This document shows positions 1-9,862 of a stretch of DNA of 64,000 bases, piece after piece. Below the pieces are notes generated by a model, which made no database searches, was not told the DNA's origin, and worked only from the letters and a program-made list of their open reading frames with translations. Source of the DNA: Paeniroseomonas aquatica (GTDB lineage Bacteria; Pseudomonadota; Alphaproteobacteria; Acetobacterales; Acetobacteraceae); the NCBI RefSeq assembly GCF_030409335.1, contig NZ_JAUFPN010000191.1:62001-126000 (forward strand). Direction: 5' to 3'. Positions within the stretch are counted from its first letter, which is position 1; every line of letters starts with the position of its first letter. The position numbers were made by a program, and so were the translations under genes.

Positions 1-1
1 T

Positions 2-634
2 GTGCAGGCGGAGATCCAGGCGCAGCGGGAGCCCTGGCTGGCGGAGTGGATGCCGAAGCTGACCAACCGGGACGCGCCGATCAACCCCTACCGCGTGCTC
101 TGGGACCTGCAGCATACGGTCGACCGCGACAATACCATCATCACCCATGATGCCGGCAGCCCGCGCGACCAGCTCTCGCCTTTCTGGAAGTCGACGACCC
201 CCCTCTCCTACCTCGGCTGGGGCAAGACGACGCAGCTGGGCTACGGCCTCGGGCTGGCGATGGGGGCGAAGCTGGCGGCGCCGGAAAAGCTCTGCATCAA
301 TGTCTGGGGCGATGCGGCCATCGGCTTCACCGGCATGGACTTCGAGACCTGCGTGCGCGAGCGCATCCCGATCATGTCCATCCTGCTGAACAACTTCTCC
401 ATGGCGATCGAGCTGAAGGTGATGCCGGTCAGCACGGAGAAGTACCGCAGCACGGATATCTCGGGCGACTACGCCGCCATGGCCCGGGCCTTCGGCGGTT
501 ACGGGGAGCGGGTGACGGATCCGGCCGAGATCATCCCGGCGATCCGCCGGGGGATCGAGAAGACGCAGCAGGGGATCCCGGTACTGCTCGAGTTCATCAC
601 CTCGAAGGAGACCAACGTCTCCCGCTTCGCCTGA
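2..634 (+). CDS. Thiamine-diphosphate-dependent enzyme, acetolactate-synthase-like (5' truncated)
   Basis: C-terminal part of a thiamine-diphosphate (TPP) enzyme of the acetolactate synthase/benzoylformate decarboxylase superfamily. The frame is open at the left edge, so the N-terminal domains are missing and the first in-frame GTG is not a real start. About 210 residues remain, against 550-600 for a full enzyme. The TPP/Mg site is visible: it begins GDA at residues 103-105 and ends with the NN pair at 130-131, the spacing expected of the family motif, with A in place of the third-position G. The substrate cannot be told from this fragment. The gene ends 52 bases before an ABC importer on the same strand, so it probably acts on what that importer brings in. 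True acetolactate synthase is less likely in this context. Confidence 0.8.
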   Translation: MQAEIQAQREPWLAEWMPKLTNRDAPINPYRVLWDLQHTVDRDNTIITHDAGSPRDQLSPFWKSTTPLSYLGWGKTTQLGYGLGLAMGAKLAAPEKLCINVWGDAAIGFTGMDFETCVRERIPIMSILLNNFSMAIELKVMPVSTEKYRSTDISGDYAAMARAFGGYGERVTDPAEIIPAIRRGIEKTQQGIPVLLEFITSKETNVSRFA

Positions 635-686
635 CCAGACAGCCTGCCAGAACCAAGGCCCGTCAGAGGCCGATGAGGGAGACACA

Positions 687-1736
<1,050 letters not shown>

Positions 1737-1762
1737 GCAAGAAACAACGGGAGAGTCAGGGA

Positions 1763-3091
1763 ATGCAGATCATCCATCGCCGGGCCGCGCTGAAGCTCGG
1801 GCTGTCCGCGGCCGCCTTGGCCGCCACCCAGGCCTCGGCGCAGGCGCCGATCGCCACGGCCCCGGCGACCGCGCCGAGCCCCGCCATCGAGAACGGGGCG
1901 ACCCTGCGGATGCTGCGGCCGGTGCGCTTCGTGCAGCCGGATGAGGAGGTGTTCCGCGCCAATGCGGCGAAGTTCACCCAGAAGACCGGCGTGCAGGTGC
2001 GGATCGACTTCGTCGGCTGGGAGGACATCACCCAGCAGACGGCGGTGACGGCGAATACCGGGGCGGGCCCGGACATGATCATCGGCTTCGGCGATGCGCC
2101 GCATATCTATGCGGACAAGCTGGTCGAGACCACGGATGTCGCGGAGTACCTCGGCCAGCGCTACGGCGGCTGGCTGGCGCTGGCGCAGAAGTACGGCAAG
2201 CGGCACGGCACCAACAATTGGATCGGCCTGCCCTTCGGCGCCTCGAGCGGGCCGACGGTGTATCGGAAATCCGCGGTCAATGCGGCCGGGTTCAACGCGA
2301 TCCCCGAGGATCATGCCGGCTTCCTCGACCTCTGCAAGAAGCTGAAGGTGGCGAACAAGCCGGCCGGCTATGCGCTGGGCAATGCGGTCGGCGACGGCAA
2401 CGGCTTCGCCAACTGGCTGGTCTGGTCGCACGGCGGTTACCTGGTCGATGAGGAGGGCAAGGTCGCCATCAACAGCAAGGAAACCATCGCCTCCCTCAAC
2501 TACCTGAAGGAGCTGTATCCGACCTTCGCCCAGGGCACGTTGGCCTGGGGCGACATCAGCAACAACCGCGCCTATGCCGCGAACGAGTGCTGGATGACCT
2601 CGAATGGGGTGTCGCTGTACTTCTCGCTGAAGAACGACCCGGCGACGGCGCCGATCGCGGCGGATACCGAGCACCAGCTGCTGCCGAAGGGCGTGGCCGC
2701 TGGCGCGCCGATGGCGGGGCTGACGCTGAACGCCATGCTGTTCAAGCACAGCCGCTACCCCAATGCCTCCAAGGCCTTCCTGCAGTTCATGCTCGAGCAC
2801 GAGCAGTATGACCCCTGGCTGAATGCGAACCTCGGCTACTGGGCGCATCCGCTGGCGAATTACGGGACGAGCGCGGTCTGGACCAGCGACCCGAAGGTCG
2901 AGATCTTCCGCGACACGATGAAGAGCCAGTTCTGGAACGGCTACAAGGGGCCGCTCAGCGAGGCGACCGGCGCGGCGACGGCGGATTACGTCATGGTGCA
3001 GATGTGCGCCGCAGTCGCCTCCGGCCAGTCCACGCCGGAAGCCGCGGCGCGCGAGGCCGAGCGCCGCGCCCGCCGCTACTTCCGCCGCTGA
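1763..3091 (+). CDS. Extracellular solute-binding protein (family 1) of the ABC importer
   Basis: Periplasmic substrate-binding protein, 442 residues, of the large family that binds sugars, oligosaccharides and polyols. The N-terminus has a twin-arginine-like signal (HRRAALKLG, then an Ala-rich stretch ending in ASAQA), so export could use Tat or Sec. The mature part has the usual two-lobe binding-protein length. GAGAGTCAGGGA precedes the ATG, and the gene lies 26 bases after the ATPase and 15 before the first permease. The neighbouring enolase-superfamily enzyme and dehydrogenases hint at a sugar acid or related polyol, but no residue visible here settles the ligand. Confidence 0.9.
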   Translation: MQIIHRRAALKLGLSAAALAATQASAQAPIATAPATAPSPAIENGATLRMLRPVRFVQPDEEVFRANAAKFTQKTGVQVRIDFVGWEDITQQTAVTANTGAGPDMIIGFGDAPHIYADKLVETTDVAEYLGQRYGGWLALAQKYGKRHGTNNWIGLPFGASSGPTVYRKSAVNAAGFNAIPEDHAGFLDLCKKLKVANKPAGYALGNAVGDGNGFANWLVWSHGGYLVDEEGKVAINSKETIASLNYLKELYPTFAQGTLAWGDISNNRAYAANECWMTSNGVSLYFSLKNDPATAPIAADTEHQLLPKGVAAGAPMAGLTLNAMLFKHSRYPNASKAFLQFMLEHEQYDPWLNANLGYWAHPLANYGTSAVWTSDPKVEIFRDTMKSQFWNGYKGPLSEATGAATADYVMVQMCAAVASGQSTPEAAAREAERRARRYFRR

Positions 3092-3106
3092 GCGGAGGGG
3101 CCCGGC

Positions 3107-4066
3107 ATGTCCGCGACGACGACCGCACCGGCCTGGAACCGGGTCCGCCAGGAACCCGGCTGGCTGGCCCGGGTCTTCGAGATCAAGATCGTCCTGGTGC
3201 TCGCCTGCCTCTTCCCGGCGGTGGCGCTGCTGATGACCTTCCTGACCTATCCGCTGGGCCTGGGGATCTTCCTCGCCTTCACGGATACGACCATCGGCCG
3301 CAGCGGGCAGTGGGTGGGCCTCGAGAATTTCGAGTACCTGCTGGAGGATCCGCTGTGGTGGAACGCGGTCTTCTACAGCGTCTTCTATACGGGGGTGGCG
3401 ACCTTCGGGAAGTTCGCGCTCGGCCTGTGGCTGGCGCTGCTGCTGAACAACAACCTGCCGCTGAAGTCGCTGCTGCGGGCGATCATCCTGCTGCCCTGGA
3501 TCGTCCCAACGGTGCTCTCGGCCATCGCCTTCTGGTGGATCTACGATCCGCAGTTCTCGATCATCTCCTACCTCGCGGTGGATGTGCTCGGGGTGCGGAC
3601 GACGAATATCGACTTCCTCGGCAGTGCCTGGCCGGCGCGCTGGTCGCTGATCGCCGCCAATATCTGGCGGGGGATACCCTTCGTCGCCATCTCGCTGCTG
3701 GCGGGGCTGCAGACCATCTCGCCCTCGCTCTATGAGGCGGCGCTGCTGGATGGCTCCACCGGCTGGCAGCGGTTCCGTTACATCACCTTCCCGATGCTGC
3801 TGCCGATCCTGGCGATCGTCATGACCTTCAGCATCATCTTCACCTTCACCGACTTCCAGCTGGTCTATGCCATCACCCGCGGCGGGCCGGTGAACTCGAC
3901 GCATCTGCTGGCGACCTTGGCCTTCCAGCGCGGCATCCCCGGCGGCCAGCTCGGCGAGGGCGCGGCGATCGCGGTCTCGATGATCCCGTTCCTCGTCTTC
4001 GCGACGCTGTTCAGCTACTTCGGCCTGGCACGGCGCAAGTGGCAGCAAGGAGAAGGCAATGACTGA
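3107..4066 (+). CDS. ABC transporter permease (MalF/UgpA type)
   Basis: Inner-membrane permease, 319 residues, with about six hydrophobic segments. The cytoplasmic EAA loop is visible as EAALLDGSTGWQRF followed by FPMLLP, the contact point for the ATPase. The first membrane segment begins near residue 25, after a polar N-terminus, as in MalF/UgpA-type subunits. It pairs with the next permease, whose start lies inside the end of this gene (8-base overlap), so the two are translationally coupled and likely form the heterodimeric channel of the same importer. Confidence 0.92.
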   Translation: MSATTTAPAWNRVRQEPGWLARVFEIKIVLVLACLFPAVALLMTFLTYPLGLGIFLAFTDTTIGRSGQWVGLENFEYLLEDPLWWNAVFYSVFYTGVATFGKFALGLWLALLLNNNLPLKSLLRAIILLPWIVPTVLSAIAFWWIYDPQFSIISYLAVDVLGVRTTNIDFLGSAWPARWSLIAANIWRGIPFVAISLLAGLQTISPSLYEAALLDGSTGWQRFRYITFPMLLPILAIVMTFSIIFTFTDFQLVYAITRGGPVNSTHLLATLAFQRGIPGGQLGEGAAIAVSMIPFLVFATLFSYFGLARRKWQQGEGND

Positions 4067-4961
4067 CGCCGCCGCACTGCCGCAGCAGACAAATGCTTCC
4101 ACCGCCCAGGCCGAGACCATGGCCTGGGACAGCCGGGCGCGGCGGACGGTCACGCTTTATGTGCCGCTTGCCTGCTTCGTGCTGATCCTGCTGTTTCCCT
4201 TCTATTGGATGACGATCACCGCCTTCAAGCCGAACGCCGAGCTGTTCGACTACAAGACCTACAACCCGTTCTGGATCGGCTCGCCGACGCTCGATCACAT
4301 CAAGCATCTTCTGTTCAACACCGCCTATCCGAAATGGCTGCTGACGACGATGACGATCGCCGTCTGCTCGACCTTCCTCTCGCTGTTTGCCAGCACGCTG
4401 GCGGCCTACGCGATCCAGCGGCTGCGCTTCAAGGGCAGTCAGTATGTCGGGCTGGCGATCTACCTCGCCTATCTCGTGCCGCCCTCCATCCTGTTCATCC
4501 CGCTGGCGACCATGGTCTACCAGCTCGGGCTGTTCGACAGCCCGCTGGCCTTGATCCTGGTCTATCCGACCTTCCTGGTGCCCTTCTGCACCTGGCTGCT
4601 GATCGGCTACTTCAAGTCGATCCCGTATGAGCTGGAGGAATGCGCGCTGATCGACGGCGCGACGCGGCTGCAGATCCTGCGGCAGATCACCCTGCCGCTG
4701 GCCGTCCCCGGGCTGATCTCGGCGGGGATCTTCAGCTTCACGCTGTCCTGGAACGAGTTCATTTACTCGCTGGCCTTCATCCAGAGCAGCGAGAAGAAGA
4801 CCGTGCCGGTGGCGATCCTGACGGAGCTGGTCTCGGGCGACGTGTACCAGTGGGGAGCGCTGATGGCGGGGTCGCTGCTGGGCTCACTGCCGGTGGCAAT
4901 CTTCTATTCCTTTTTCGTGGACTACTACGTCTCCTCGCTGACCGGGGCGGTCAAGGAATAG
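4059..4961 (+). CDS. ABC transporter permease (MalG/UgpE type)
   Basis: Second inner-membrane permease of the importer, 300 residues. It has the MalG-type EAA motif (ECALIDGATRLQIL, then TLPLAVPG) and six predicted membrane segments. Its ATG overlaps the end of the preceding permease by 8 bases. The stop codon sits inside the loop of a strong hairpin (4943-4970) that probably ends the transporter transcript. No ATPase or binding protein follows, so the importer is complete with the three upstream genes. Confidence 0.92.
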   Translation: MTDAAALPQQTNASTAQAETMAWDSRARRTVTLYVPLACFVLILLFPFYWMTITAFKPNAELFDYKTYNPFWIGSPTLDHIKHLLFNTAYPKWLLTTMTIAVCSTFLSLFASTLAAYAIQRLRFKGSQYVGLAIYLAYLVPPSILFIPLATMVYQLGLFDSPLALILVYPTFLVPFCTWLLIGYFKSIPYELEECALIDGATRLQILRQITLPLAVPGLISAGIFSFTLSWNEFIYSLAFIQSSEKKTVPVAILTELVSGDVYQWGALMAGSLLGSLPVAIFYSFFVDYYVSSLTGAVKE

Positions 4962-4970
4962 ACCGCCCCG
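4943..4970 (+). terminator. Hairpin overlapping the permease stop codon
   Basis: A perfect 10-bp stem (CGGGGCGGTC / GACCGCCCCG) with an 8-base loop. The TAG of the permease ends at the first base of the right arm. No T tract follows, so it may stop transcription poorly by itself. It lies between convergent genes (permease and SDR), and the perfect symmetry would let it work in both directions. Confidence 0.6.
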
Positions 4971-4982
4971 CAGACACCGCGG

Positions 4983-5744
4983 CTAGAGCTTGCGGCCGAG
5001 CGCCGCGACGTAGCCGCGGTTATGCGTCGGGGTCAGCCACACCTCGTTCATCGTGACATGCGGCGGTAGGCAGGCGACGTAGCGGATCAGGTCGCCGCAA
5101 TCCTCGGGCTGCAGCATCCGGCCGAGGTCCTCGGCGCTCAGCGGGTTCGGGCGCTTCTTCAGGATGGGCGTGTTCACCTCGCCCGGGCAGAAGGCGGTGC
5201 TGCGGATGCCGTTGACGCATTCCTCCATGTTGATGGTGTGGCTCATCGCCACAACCGCGTGCTTGGCGGCGCCGTAACCGGGGCCGCTCATCACGCTCAC
5301 GCTGCGGCCGGCCATGGAGGCGGTGTGGATCATCTGGCCGCCGCCCTGGGCGCGCATCTGCGGCAGCACCGCGCGGGCGCAGTAGAAGGCCGAGGAGAGG
5401 TTGCCCTGGATCAGCTCGTCGATGCCCTCGGGCGAGATGGTCTTCCAGCTCCGCTCGGTGATGTTGACGCCGGCGTTGCTGACCATGATGTCGAGCCGGC
5501 CGTGCTGGGCGACGATGCGGGCGACGGTCGCGTCGACGTCCGTGGCGCGGCGCAGGTCGCAGGGCTCGACATGGGCGGTGCCGCCCTTGGCGCGGATGCG
5601 GCCCGCGACATCCTCCAGCGGTTCGCGGCGGCGGCCGGTGAGGACCACGGTCGCGCCTTCCTCGGCCAGGGCGAAGGCCGCGGCCTCGCCGATGCCGCTG
5701 CCGCTGCCGGTGACCCAGGCGATCTTGCCCTCGAGCTTGCCCAT
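4983..5744 (-). CDS. Short-chain dehydrogenase/reductase (SDR)
   Basis: NAD(P)-dependent oxidoreductase of the classical SDR family, 253 residues. The nucleotide-binding motif TGSGSGIG starts near residue 12, NAG is at 90-92, and the catalytic Tyr157 and Lys161 form the YxxxK motif in GYGAAK, with the active-site Ser just upstream (HTASMAG). The chosen ATG gives the normal family start (MGKLEGKIAWVTG) and is preceded on the minus strand by AGGGGAGGGG. A longer in-frame extension upstream is non-coding in character. The gene is convergent with the ABC importer and divergent from the enolase-superfamily gene. It probably oxidises or reduces an intermediate of the same pathway; the substrate is unknown. 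Confidence 0.9.
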   Translation of the reverse strand: MGKLEGKIAWVTGSGSGIGEAAAFALAEEGATVVLTGRRREPLEDVAGRIRAKGGTAHVEPCDLRRATDVDATVARIVAQHGRLDIMVSNAGVNITERSWKTISPEGIDELIQGNLSSAFYCARAVLPQMRAQGGGQMIHTASMAGRSVSVMSGPGYGAAKHAVVAMSHTINMEECVNGIRSTAFCPGEVNTPILKKRPNPLSAEDLGRMLQPEDCGDLIRYVACLPPHVTMNEVWLTPTHNRGYVAALGRKL

Positions 5745-5852
5745 CGGAACCCCTCCCCTTGCGTGATCGGCGCAGGCTAGCCCCCCGGGGCCGGCTTGTG
5801 GAGGCGCCGTCCCCATGCTTCGCTTCGGGAAAGGGATGAAAGGGAGGATGCC

Positions 5853-7025
5853 ATGAAGATCGCCCGGGTCGAGACCCTGCGCGCCGATGCCGGCTGGCGG
5901 CTGTTCTCCTTCCTCAGGGTCACCACAGATGACGGGCTGATCGGCTGGTCCGAATACAACGAGAGCTTCGGCAGTACCGGCCTGTCTGCCGTCATCGAGG
6001 GGCTGTCGCCGCTGATCATCGGTCGCGACCCGACCCGGTGGGAGGAGGTGACGGCCTGGCTGCATGTGATGACGCGGCAGTCGCGCGGCGGGCTGAACCA
6101 GCAGGCGATCGCGGCGATCGAGAATGCGCTGCTGGATATCGCGGCGCGGGCGCGGGGCATTCCGGTCTATGCGCTGTTCGGTGGGCCGATCCGGGAGCGG
6201 ATCCCGGTCTACTGGTCCCACTTCGGCAGCTACCGGGTGCGCAATTCGAAGTTCATGGGCACGCCGCCCTGCCTGGATTGGGACGAGGTCGGTCGTCATG
6301 CGGCGGAGGTGAAGGCGCTCGGCTTCCGCGGGCTGAAGACGAATATCCTGATCCCCGGCGAGGATGGCAAGCTGTTCCAGTACTCGCCCGGCTTCGGCCG
6401 CCATGCCGGCTGGCCGGAGCTGAATTGGGACAACCGAACGCTGTCGCTGCTCAAGCAACATCTGCGGGTGATCCGCGATGCGGTGGGGCCGGAGTTCAAT
6501 CTCCACCTCGACACCAATTTCCACTTCCGCACCGAGGGCTTTCAGCGCGTGGCGGCGGCGGTGGCGGAGTTCGACCTCACCTGGCTCGAGATCGACATCC
6601 ATGATGCGCCGGCGCTGGCCAGCATCAAGCGGATGGCCCCCTGCCCGATCGCCAGCGCCGAGACGCTACATGGGCGGCGGGAATTCCGGCCGTACCTCGA
6701 GGCCTATTCGATGGATGTCGGCATCGTCGACGTCATCTGGAACGGGCTGGCGGAATCGATGAAGATCGCCTCGCTCTGCGACGTATACGAGGTGAACTGC
6801 GCGCCGCATAATTTCTACGGCAACCTCTGCAGCATGATCAGCGCGCATTTCAGCGCGACCATCCCGAATTTCCGGGTGATGGAAATCGATATCGACAGCG
6901 TCTCCTGGCGCGACGAATTCACCCCGGCGCCGACCATCGAGAATGGCGAGCTGCTGCTGCCGAAGGGGCCGGGCTGGGGTGTCGAGGTGAATGAGGCGGC
7001 GATCCGTGCGCGGGCGCCCAAATAA
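5853..7025 (+). CDS. Mandelate racemase/muconate lactonizing enzyme family protein
   Basis: Enolase-superfamily enzyme, 390 residues, usual length. Members abstract a proton alpha to a carboxylate and mostly racemise, cycloisomerise or dehydrate acid sugars. Candidate catalytic and metal-binding residues are visible: Lys162 (GLKTN) on the second beta strand and the three carboxylates Asp220 (HLDTN), Glu246 (WLEID) and Glu270 (SAET). AAAGGGAGG precedes the chosen ATG, which gives the family-typical MKIARVET start. It is followed at 12-base gaps by a hydroxyacid dehydrogenase and an SDR. An acid-sugar dehydratase role fits the context but is inference. Confidence 0.88.
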   Translation: MKIARVETLRADAGWRLFSFLRVTTDDGLIGWSEYNESFGSTGLSAVIEGLSPLIIGRDPTRWEEVTAWLHVMTRQSRGGLNQQAIAAIENALLDIAARARGIPVYALFGGPIRERIPVYWSHFGSYRVRNSKFMGTPPCLDWDEVGRHAAEVKALGFRGLKTNILIPGEDGKLFQYSPGFGRHAGWPELNWDNRTLSLLKQHLRVIRDAVGPEFNLHLDTNFHFRTEGFQRVAAAVAEFDLTWLEIDIHDAPALASIKRMAPCPIASAETLHGRREFRPYLEAYSMDVGIVDVIWNGLAESMKIASLCDVYEVNCAPHNFYGNLCSMISAHFSATIPNFRVMEIDIDSVSWRDEFTPAPTIENGELLLPKGPGWGVEVNEAAIRARAPK

Positions 7026-7037
7026 AGGAAGAGAGAT

Positions 7038-8066
7038 ATGGCCAAGTACAGGATCGTCACGCCGGCCTTCGCCCAGGTAGGCTATGCGCTGGAGAATGAG
7101 GCGCTGGCGGGGCTGGATGCCGAGATCGTCGAGGCGCCGATGGACGAGGCCGGCTTCATCGCCGCCGCCCGCGATGCCGACGCGATCTATGCCAAGGGCA
7201 TGCCGATCACCAAGGCGATCATCGATTCGATGCAGAACTGCAAGGTGATCACCCTGGGCAGCGTCGGCGTCGACAGCGTCGACGTGAAGGCGGCGACGGC
7301 GCGCGGCATCCCGGTGACCAACATTCCCGATACCTTCATCGAGGAAGTCGCCGACCACGCGATGATGTTGCTCCTCGCCGGCTTCCGCCGGTTGCTGGAG
7401 CAGGACAAGATGGTGCGGGAGGGGCGCTGGAAGGAAGGCCGACCGGCGCTGCTGAAGATCCCCCGGCTGATGGGGCAGACGCTGGGCTTCATCTCCTTCG
7501 GCCGGGTGGCGCGTGCCGTCGCCAAGCGGGCGGCGCCCTTCGGCCTCAGGATGATGGCCTATGACCCCTTCATCGAGGAGATGACCATCTCCGATGCCGG
7601 CGTGCTGCCGTCGACCCTGAACGAGGTGCTGAGCCAGTCCGACTTCATCTCCATGCATGCCCCGGCGCGGCCGGAGGTGCATCACATGCTGCGGGAGGAG
7701 CACTTCCGACAGATGAAGCCGAGCGCGATCTTCATCAATACCGGCCGCGGCCCGACCGTGCAGGAGGAGGCGCTGATCAAGGCGCTGCAGGAGGGCTGGA
7801 TCGCCCATGCCGCGCTCGACGTGCTGGAGACCGAGCCGCCGTCGCACAACAACCCGCTGCTGCGGATGGAGAATGTCACCCTGACGGCACATGTCGCCAG
7901 CGCCTCGGCCCGCTTCGATGAGGCGCGCAAGCGCCGCGTGGGCAATGAGCTGGCGCTGGTGCTGTCGGGCAAGTGGCCGATGTCTTGCGTGAACCCGGCG
8001 GTCTTGCAGAATACCGCCTTGCGCCGCTGGCAGCCGGTCGGCATGGGCCGTGGCCCGAACAGCTAG
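7038..8066 (+). CDS. D-isomer-specific 2-hydroxyacid dehydrogenase
   Basis: NAD(P)-dependent D-2-hydroxyacid dehydrogenase, 342 residues, cytoplasmic. The dinucleotide-binding segment is LGFISFGRVARAVA, in which the usual GxGxxG is degenerate (Ser in place of the second Gly). The catalytic triad is clear: Arg237 (NTGRGP), Glu266 (LETEP) and His285 (TAHVAS). Family members interconvert 2-oxo and D-2-hydroxy acids, such as glyoxylate/glycolate or hydroxypyruvate/glycerate. The position between an enolase-superfamily enzyme and an SDR, all with 12-base gaps, indicates one transcript for acid-sugar or hydroxy-acid breakdown. Confidence 0.9.
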   Translation: MAKYRIVTPAFAQVGYALENEALAGLDAEIVEAPMDEAGFIAAARDADAIYAKGMPITKAIIDSMQNCKVITLGSVGVDSVDVKAATARGIPVTNIPDTFIEEVADHAMMLLLAGFRRLLEQDKMVREGRWKEGRPALLKIPRLMGQTLGFISFGRVARAVAKRAAPFGLRMMAYDPFIEEMTISDAGVLPSTLNEVLSQSDFISMHAPARPEVHHMLREEHFRQMKPSAIFINTGRGPTVQEEALIKALQEGWIAHAALDVLETEPPSHNNPLLRMENVTLTAHVASASARFDEARKRRVGNELALVLSGKWPMSCVNPAVLQNTALRRWQPVGMGRGPNS

Positions 8067-8078
8067 GAGTCCAGAAAG

Positions 8079-8831
8079 ATGACCACCAAATATGCCGTGG
8101 TGACCGGCGCCGGATCGGGGGTCGGCCGGGCTGCCGCCCTGGCGCTGCTGGCGGATGGCTGGAGCGTCGCGCTGGCCGGGCGCCGGGCCGATGCGCTGGC
8201 CGAGACGGTGACGATGGCCGGCAATGCCGGGCCGCGGGCGATGCCGGTCTCGACCGATGTCGGCAATCCGGAGGCGGTGAATGCACTGTTCGCGCATATC
8301 AGGTCCGAATGGGGCCGGCTCGACTTCCTGTTCAACAATGCCGGGGGCAATGTCCCGGCAGGGCCGATCGAGGATTTGAAGTACGAGGATTGGGCGCGGG
8401 TGGTGCAGGTGAACCTGACCGGCAGCTTCCTCTGCGCCCAGGCGGCCTTTCGCATCATGAAGGAACAGGACCCGCAGGGCGGCCGCATCGTCAACAACGG
8501 CAGCATCAGCGCGCATGTGCCGCGGCCGGACAGCGTCGCCTATACCAGTACCAAGCATGCCATCACCGGCCTGACCAAGACCCTGGCGCTGGATGGCCGC
8601 AAGTACGACATCGTCAGCGGCCAGGTGGATATCGGCAATGCGGCGACGCCGATGACCGCCCGCATGGCGAAGGGCGTCAAGCAGGCCAATGGCGAGATGA
8701 AGGTCGAGCCGACCTTCGACGTGGCGCATGTCGGCAATAGCGTGGTGATGATGGCGAACCTGCCGCTGGATGCGAATATCCAGTTCATCACCATCACCGC
8801 GGCGAAGATGCCGTGGATCGCCCGGGGCTAG
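8079..8831 (+). CDS. Short-chain dehydrogenase/reductase (SDR)
   Basis: Classical SDR oxidoreductase, 250 residues. The cofactor motif TGAGSGVG is near the N-terminus and NNAGG is present. The catalytic residues are the Ser in NGSIS, Tyr155 and Lys159 (AYTSTK). It is the last gene of the three-gene plus-strand set starting at the enolase-superfamily enzyme, 12 bases after the hydroxyacid dehydrogenase, and a hairpin follows the stop. It is a different subfamily from the SDR at 4983-5744. It probably oxidises a hydroxyl group of the same pathway substrate. Confidence 0.9.
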   Translation: MTTKYAVVTGAGSGVGRAAALALLADGWSVALAGRRADALAETVTMAGNAGPRAMPVSTDVGNPEAVNALFAHIRSEWGRLDFLFNNAGGNVPAGPIEDLKYEDWARVVQVNLTGSFLCAQAAFRIMKEQDPQGGRIVNNGSISAHVPRPDSVAYTSTKHAITGLTKTLALDGRKYDIVSGQVDIGNAATPMTARMAKGVKQANGEMKVEPTFDVAHVGNSVVMMANLPLDANIQFITITAAKMPWIARG

Positions 8832-8848
8832 GCTTGGGGAAGGCGACC

Positions 8849-8871
8849 CAGGCCCCGCTGAGCGGGGCCTG
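8849..8871 (+). terminator. Hairpin after the SDR operon
   Basis: A perfect 10-bp GC-rich stem (CAGGCCCCGC / GCGGGGCCTG) with a 3-base loop, 17 bases after the SDR stop. There is no T run, so this is a terminator-like hairpin rather than a classical intrinsic terminator. Confidence 0.6.
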
Positions 8872-9146
8872 CGGCTGCGAGGGTCATTCTTTGACCAATG
8901 GCTGCTCGGGGGATCTCAAGAGACCAGGCATTGCCCTGAGCGCTGCGGGTCGGCTGGTCAGCCAGCATCGACGTCCATTCCGGCCATGCAGGATTGCCTG
9001 CTGAACGTCGGGACCGTGGCCGTAGTCGGCGAATGATGCGGGTCGGGCGTTTCCGAGCGAGGTGGAATCCGCCGTGTGCCTAATACCGGCTATGGCGCCC
9101 CAACCACCGACACGCGCCTTGGCCAATGCCGCCAGGCGGGCGCCCC
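8872..9146. other. Intergenic stretch with no recognised gene
   Basis: Between the hairpin after the SDR and the HPt gene. A minus-strand open frame of 80 codons (8884-9126) contains the phrase SFADYGHGPDVQQAI. I do not recognise a family, and it has no convincing ribosome binding site. It could be a decayed gene remnant. The rest shows no RNA gene, repeat or clear promoter. Confidence 0.3.
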
Positions 9147-9521
9147 TCAGCCGTCAGCCTGGCCGAGCGCCGACAAGGCTTCGGCGACCTCCCCAGGCAG
9201 CAGACGCAGCGGCCCTGCCAGGCCCGGGACATCCTGCCGACGTGCTGCCGCCTCGAGGATCAGCAACTGCTCGGCCAGCACGCCGAGACCGAAATTCGCG
9301 GCGACCCCACGCAGCGCATGGGCCTCGATTCGCAACGCCTCGAGATCACCCGCGGCCGCGGCCGCGGCGATGCGCGGATGGCGCTGCCGCAGTTCATCGG
9401 CACAGAGGCCGGCGAGCACGGGGCCGTGGCGCAGGGCCAGGTGGGCCGGCCGGTCCCGCGTCACCGCTTGCTCGGACCACGTCCGACACGGGGCTGGGGG
9501 CCTGTCCTCAAGCATGGACAT
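9147..9521 (-). CDS. HPt domain phosphotransfer protein
   Basis: Stand-alone histidine phosphotransfer protein, 124 residues. The HPt signature is EAHALRGVAANFG, with His68 as the likely phospho-acceptor and the following LRG/ANFG residues typical of the four-helix HPt bundle. Such proteins shuttle phosphate between hybrid kinases and response regulators in phosphorelays. No kinase or regulator is adjacent, so the partner is unknown. The hybrid kinase at 18598-20139 in this window is one candidate. The first about 25 residues are not part of the domain. A second in-frame ATG at 9515 is an alternative start. Confidence 0.8.
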   Translation of the reverse strand: MSMLEDRPPAPCRTWSEQAVTRDRPAHLALRHGPVLAGLCADELRQRHPRIAAAAAAGDLEALRIEAHALRGVAANFGLGVLAEQLLILEAAARRQDVPGLAGPLRLLPGEVAEALSALGQADG

Positions 9522-9862
9522 GACCCTGGGGAAGGAGTGCAGGCCGGCAAGGCATTGCTCCTGGCCTCAGGTCTCCCCGGGCGGGGAGCCGCCGGTCTGG
9601 TCGGGTGCGGGTAGTAGCAAGCCAGGTCATGACACCTCACCGCAGCAATCATCAACCGTAAACACGTGAGGCGCGATTAAGCACATCAAGACCACTACCG
9701 GCAAGAATATCGTATTCGAAACATATTGCTTGGGACGTGATTGCTTCCCCGCCTCTTGCCCGGGCCGGTGCCGGGTGCGATGTTCCGGCCGCCCGAAAAC
9801 CCCTGTCCGCGCCCGCGCCGCGCCCCCGCAGCGCTTGGCAGCGGGAGGCCATGAGGATTGTT
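9522..9862. other. Divergent intergenic region between the HPt gene and icd
   Basis: 341 bases with no supported gene. It holds the upstream regions of the minus-strand HPt gene and of icd. The part around 9630-9740 is markedly richer in A/T than the genes around it, as expected for promoters, but I could not place convincing -35/-10 boxes. A short 6-bp hairpin (CTCCCC/GGGGAG) lies at 9573-9588. Confidence 0.4.

Noticed and set aside
8884-9126. 80-codon minus-strand frame before the HPt gene
   Set aside because: No recognisable family, no ribosome binding site and no neighbours to support it; kept only as a note in the intergenic entry.
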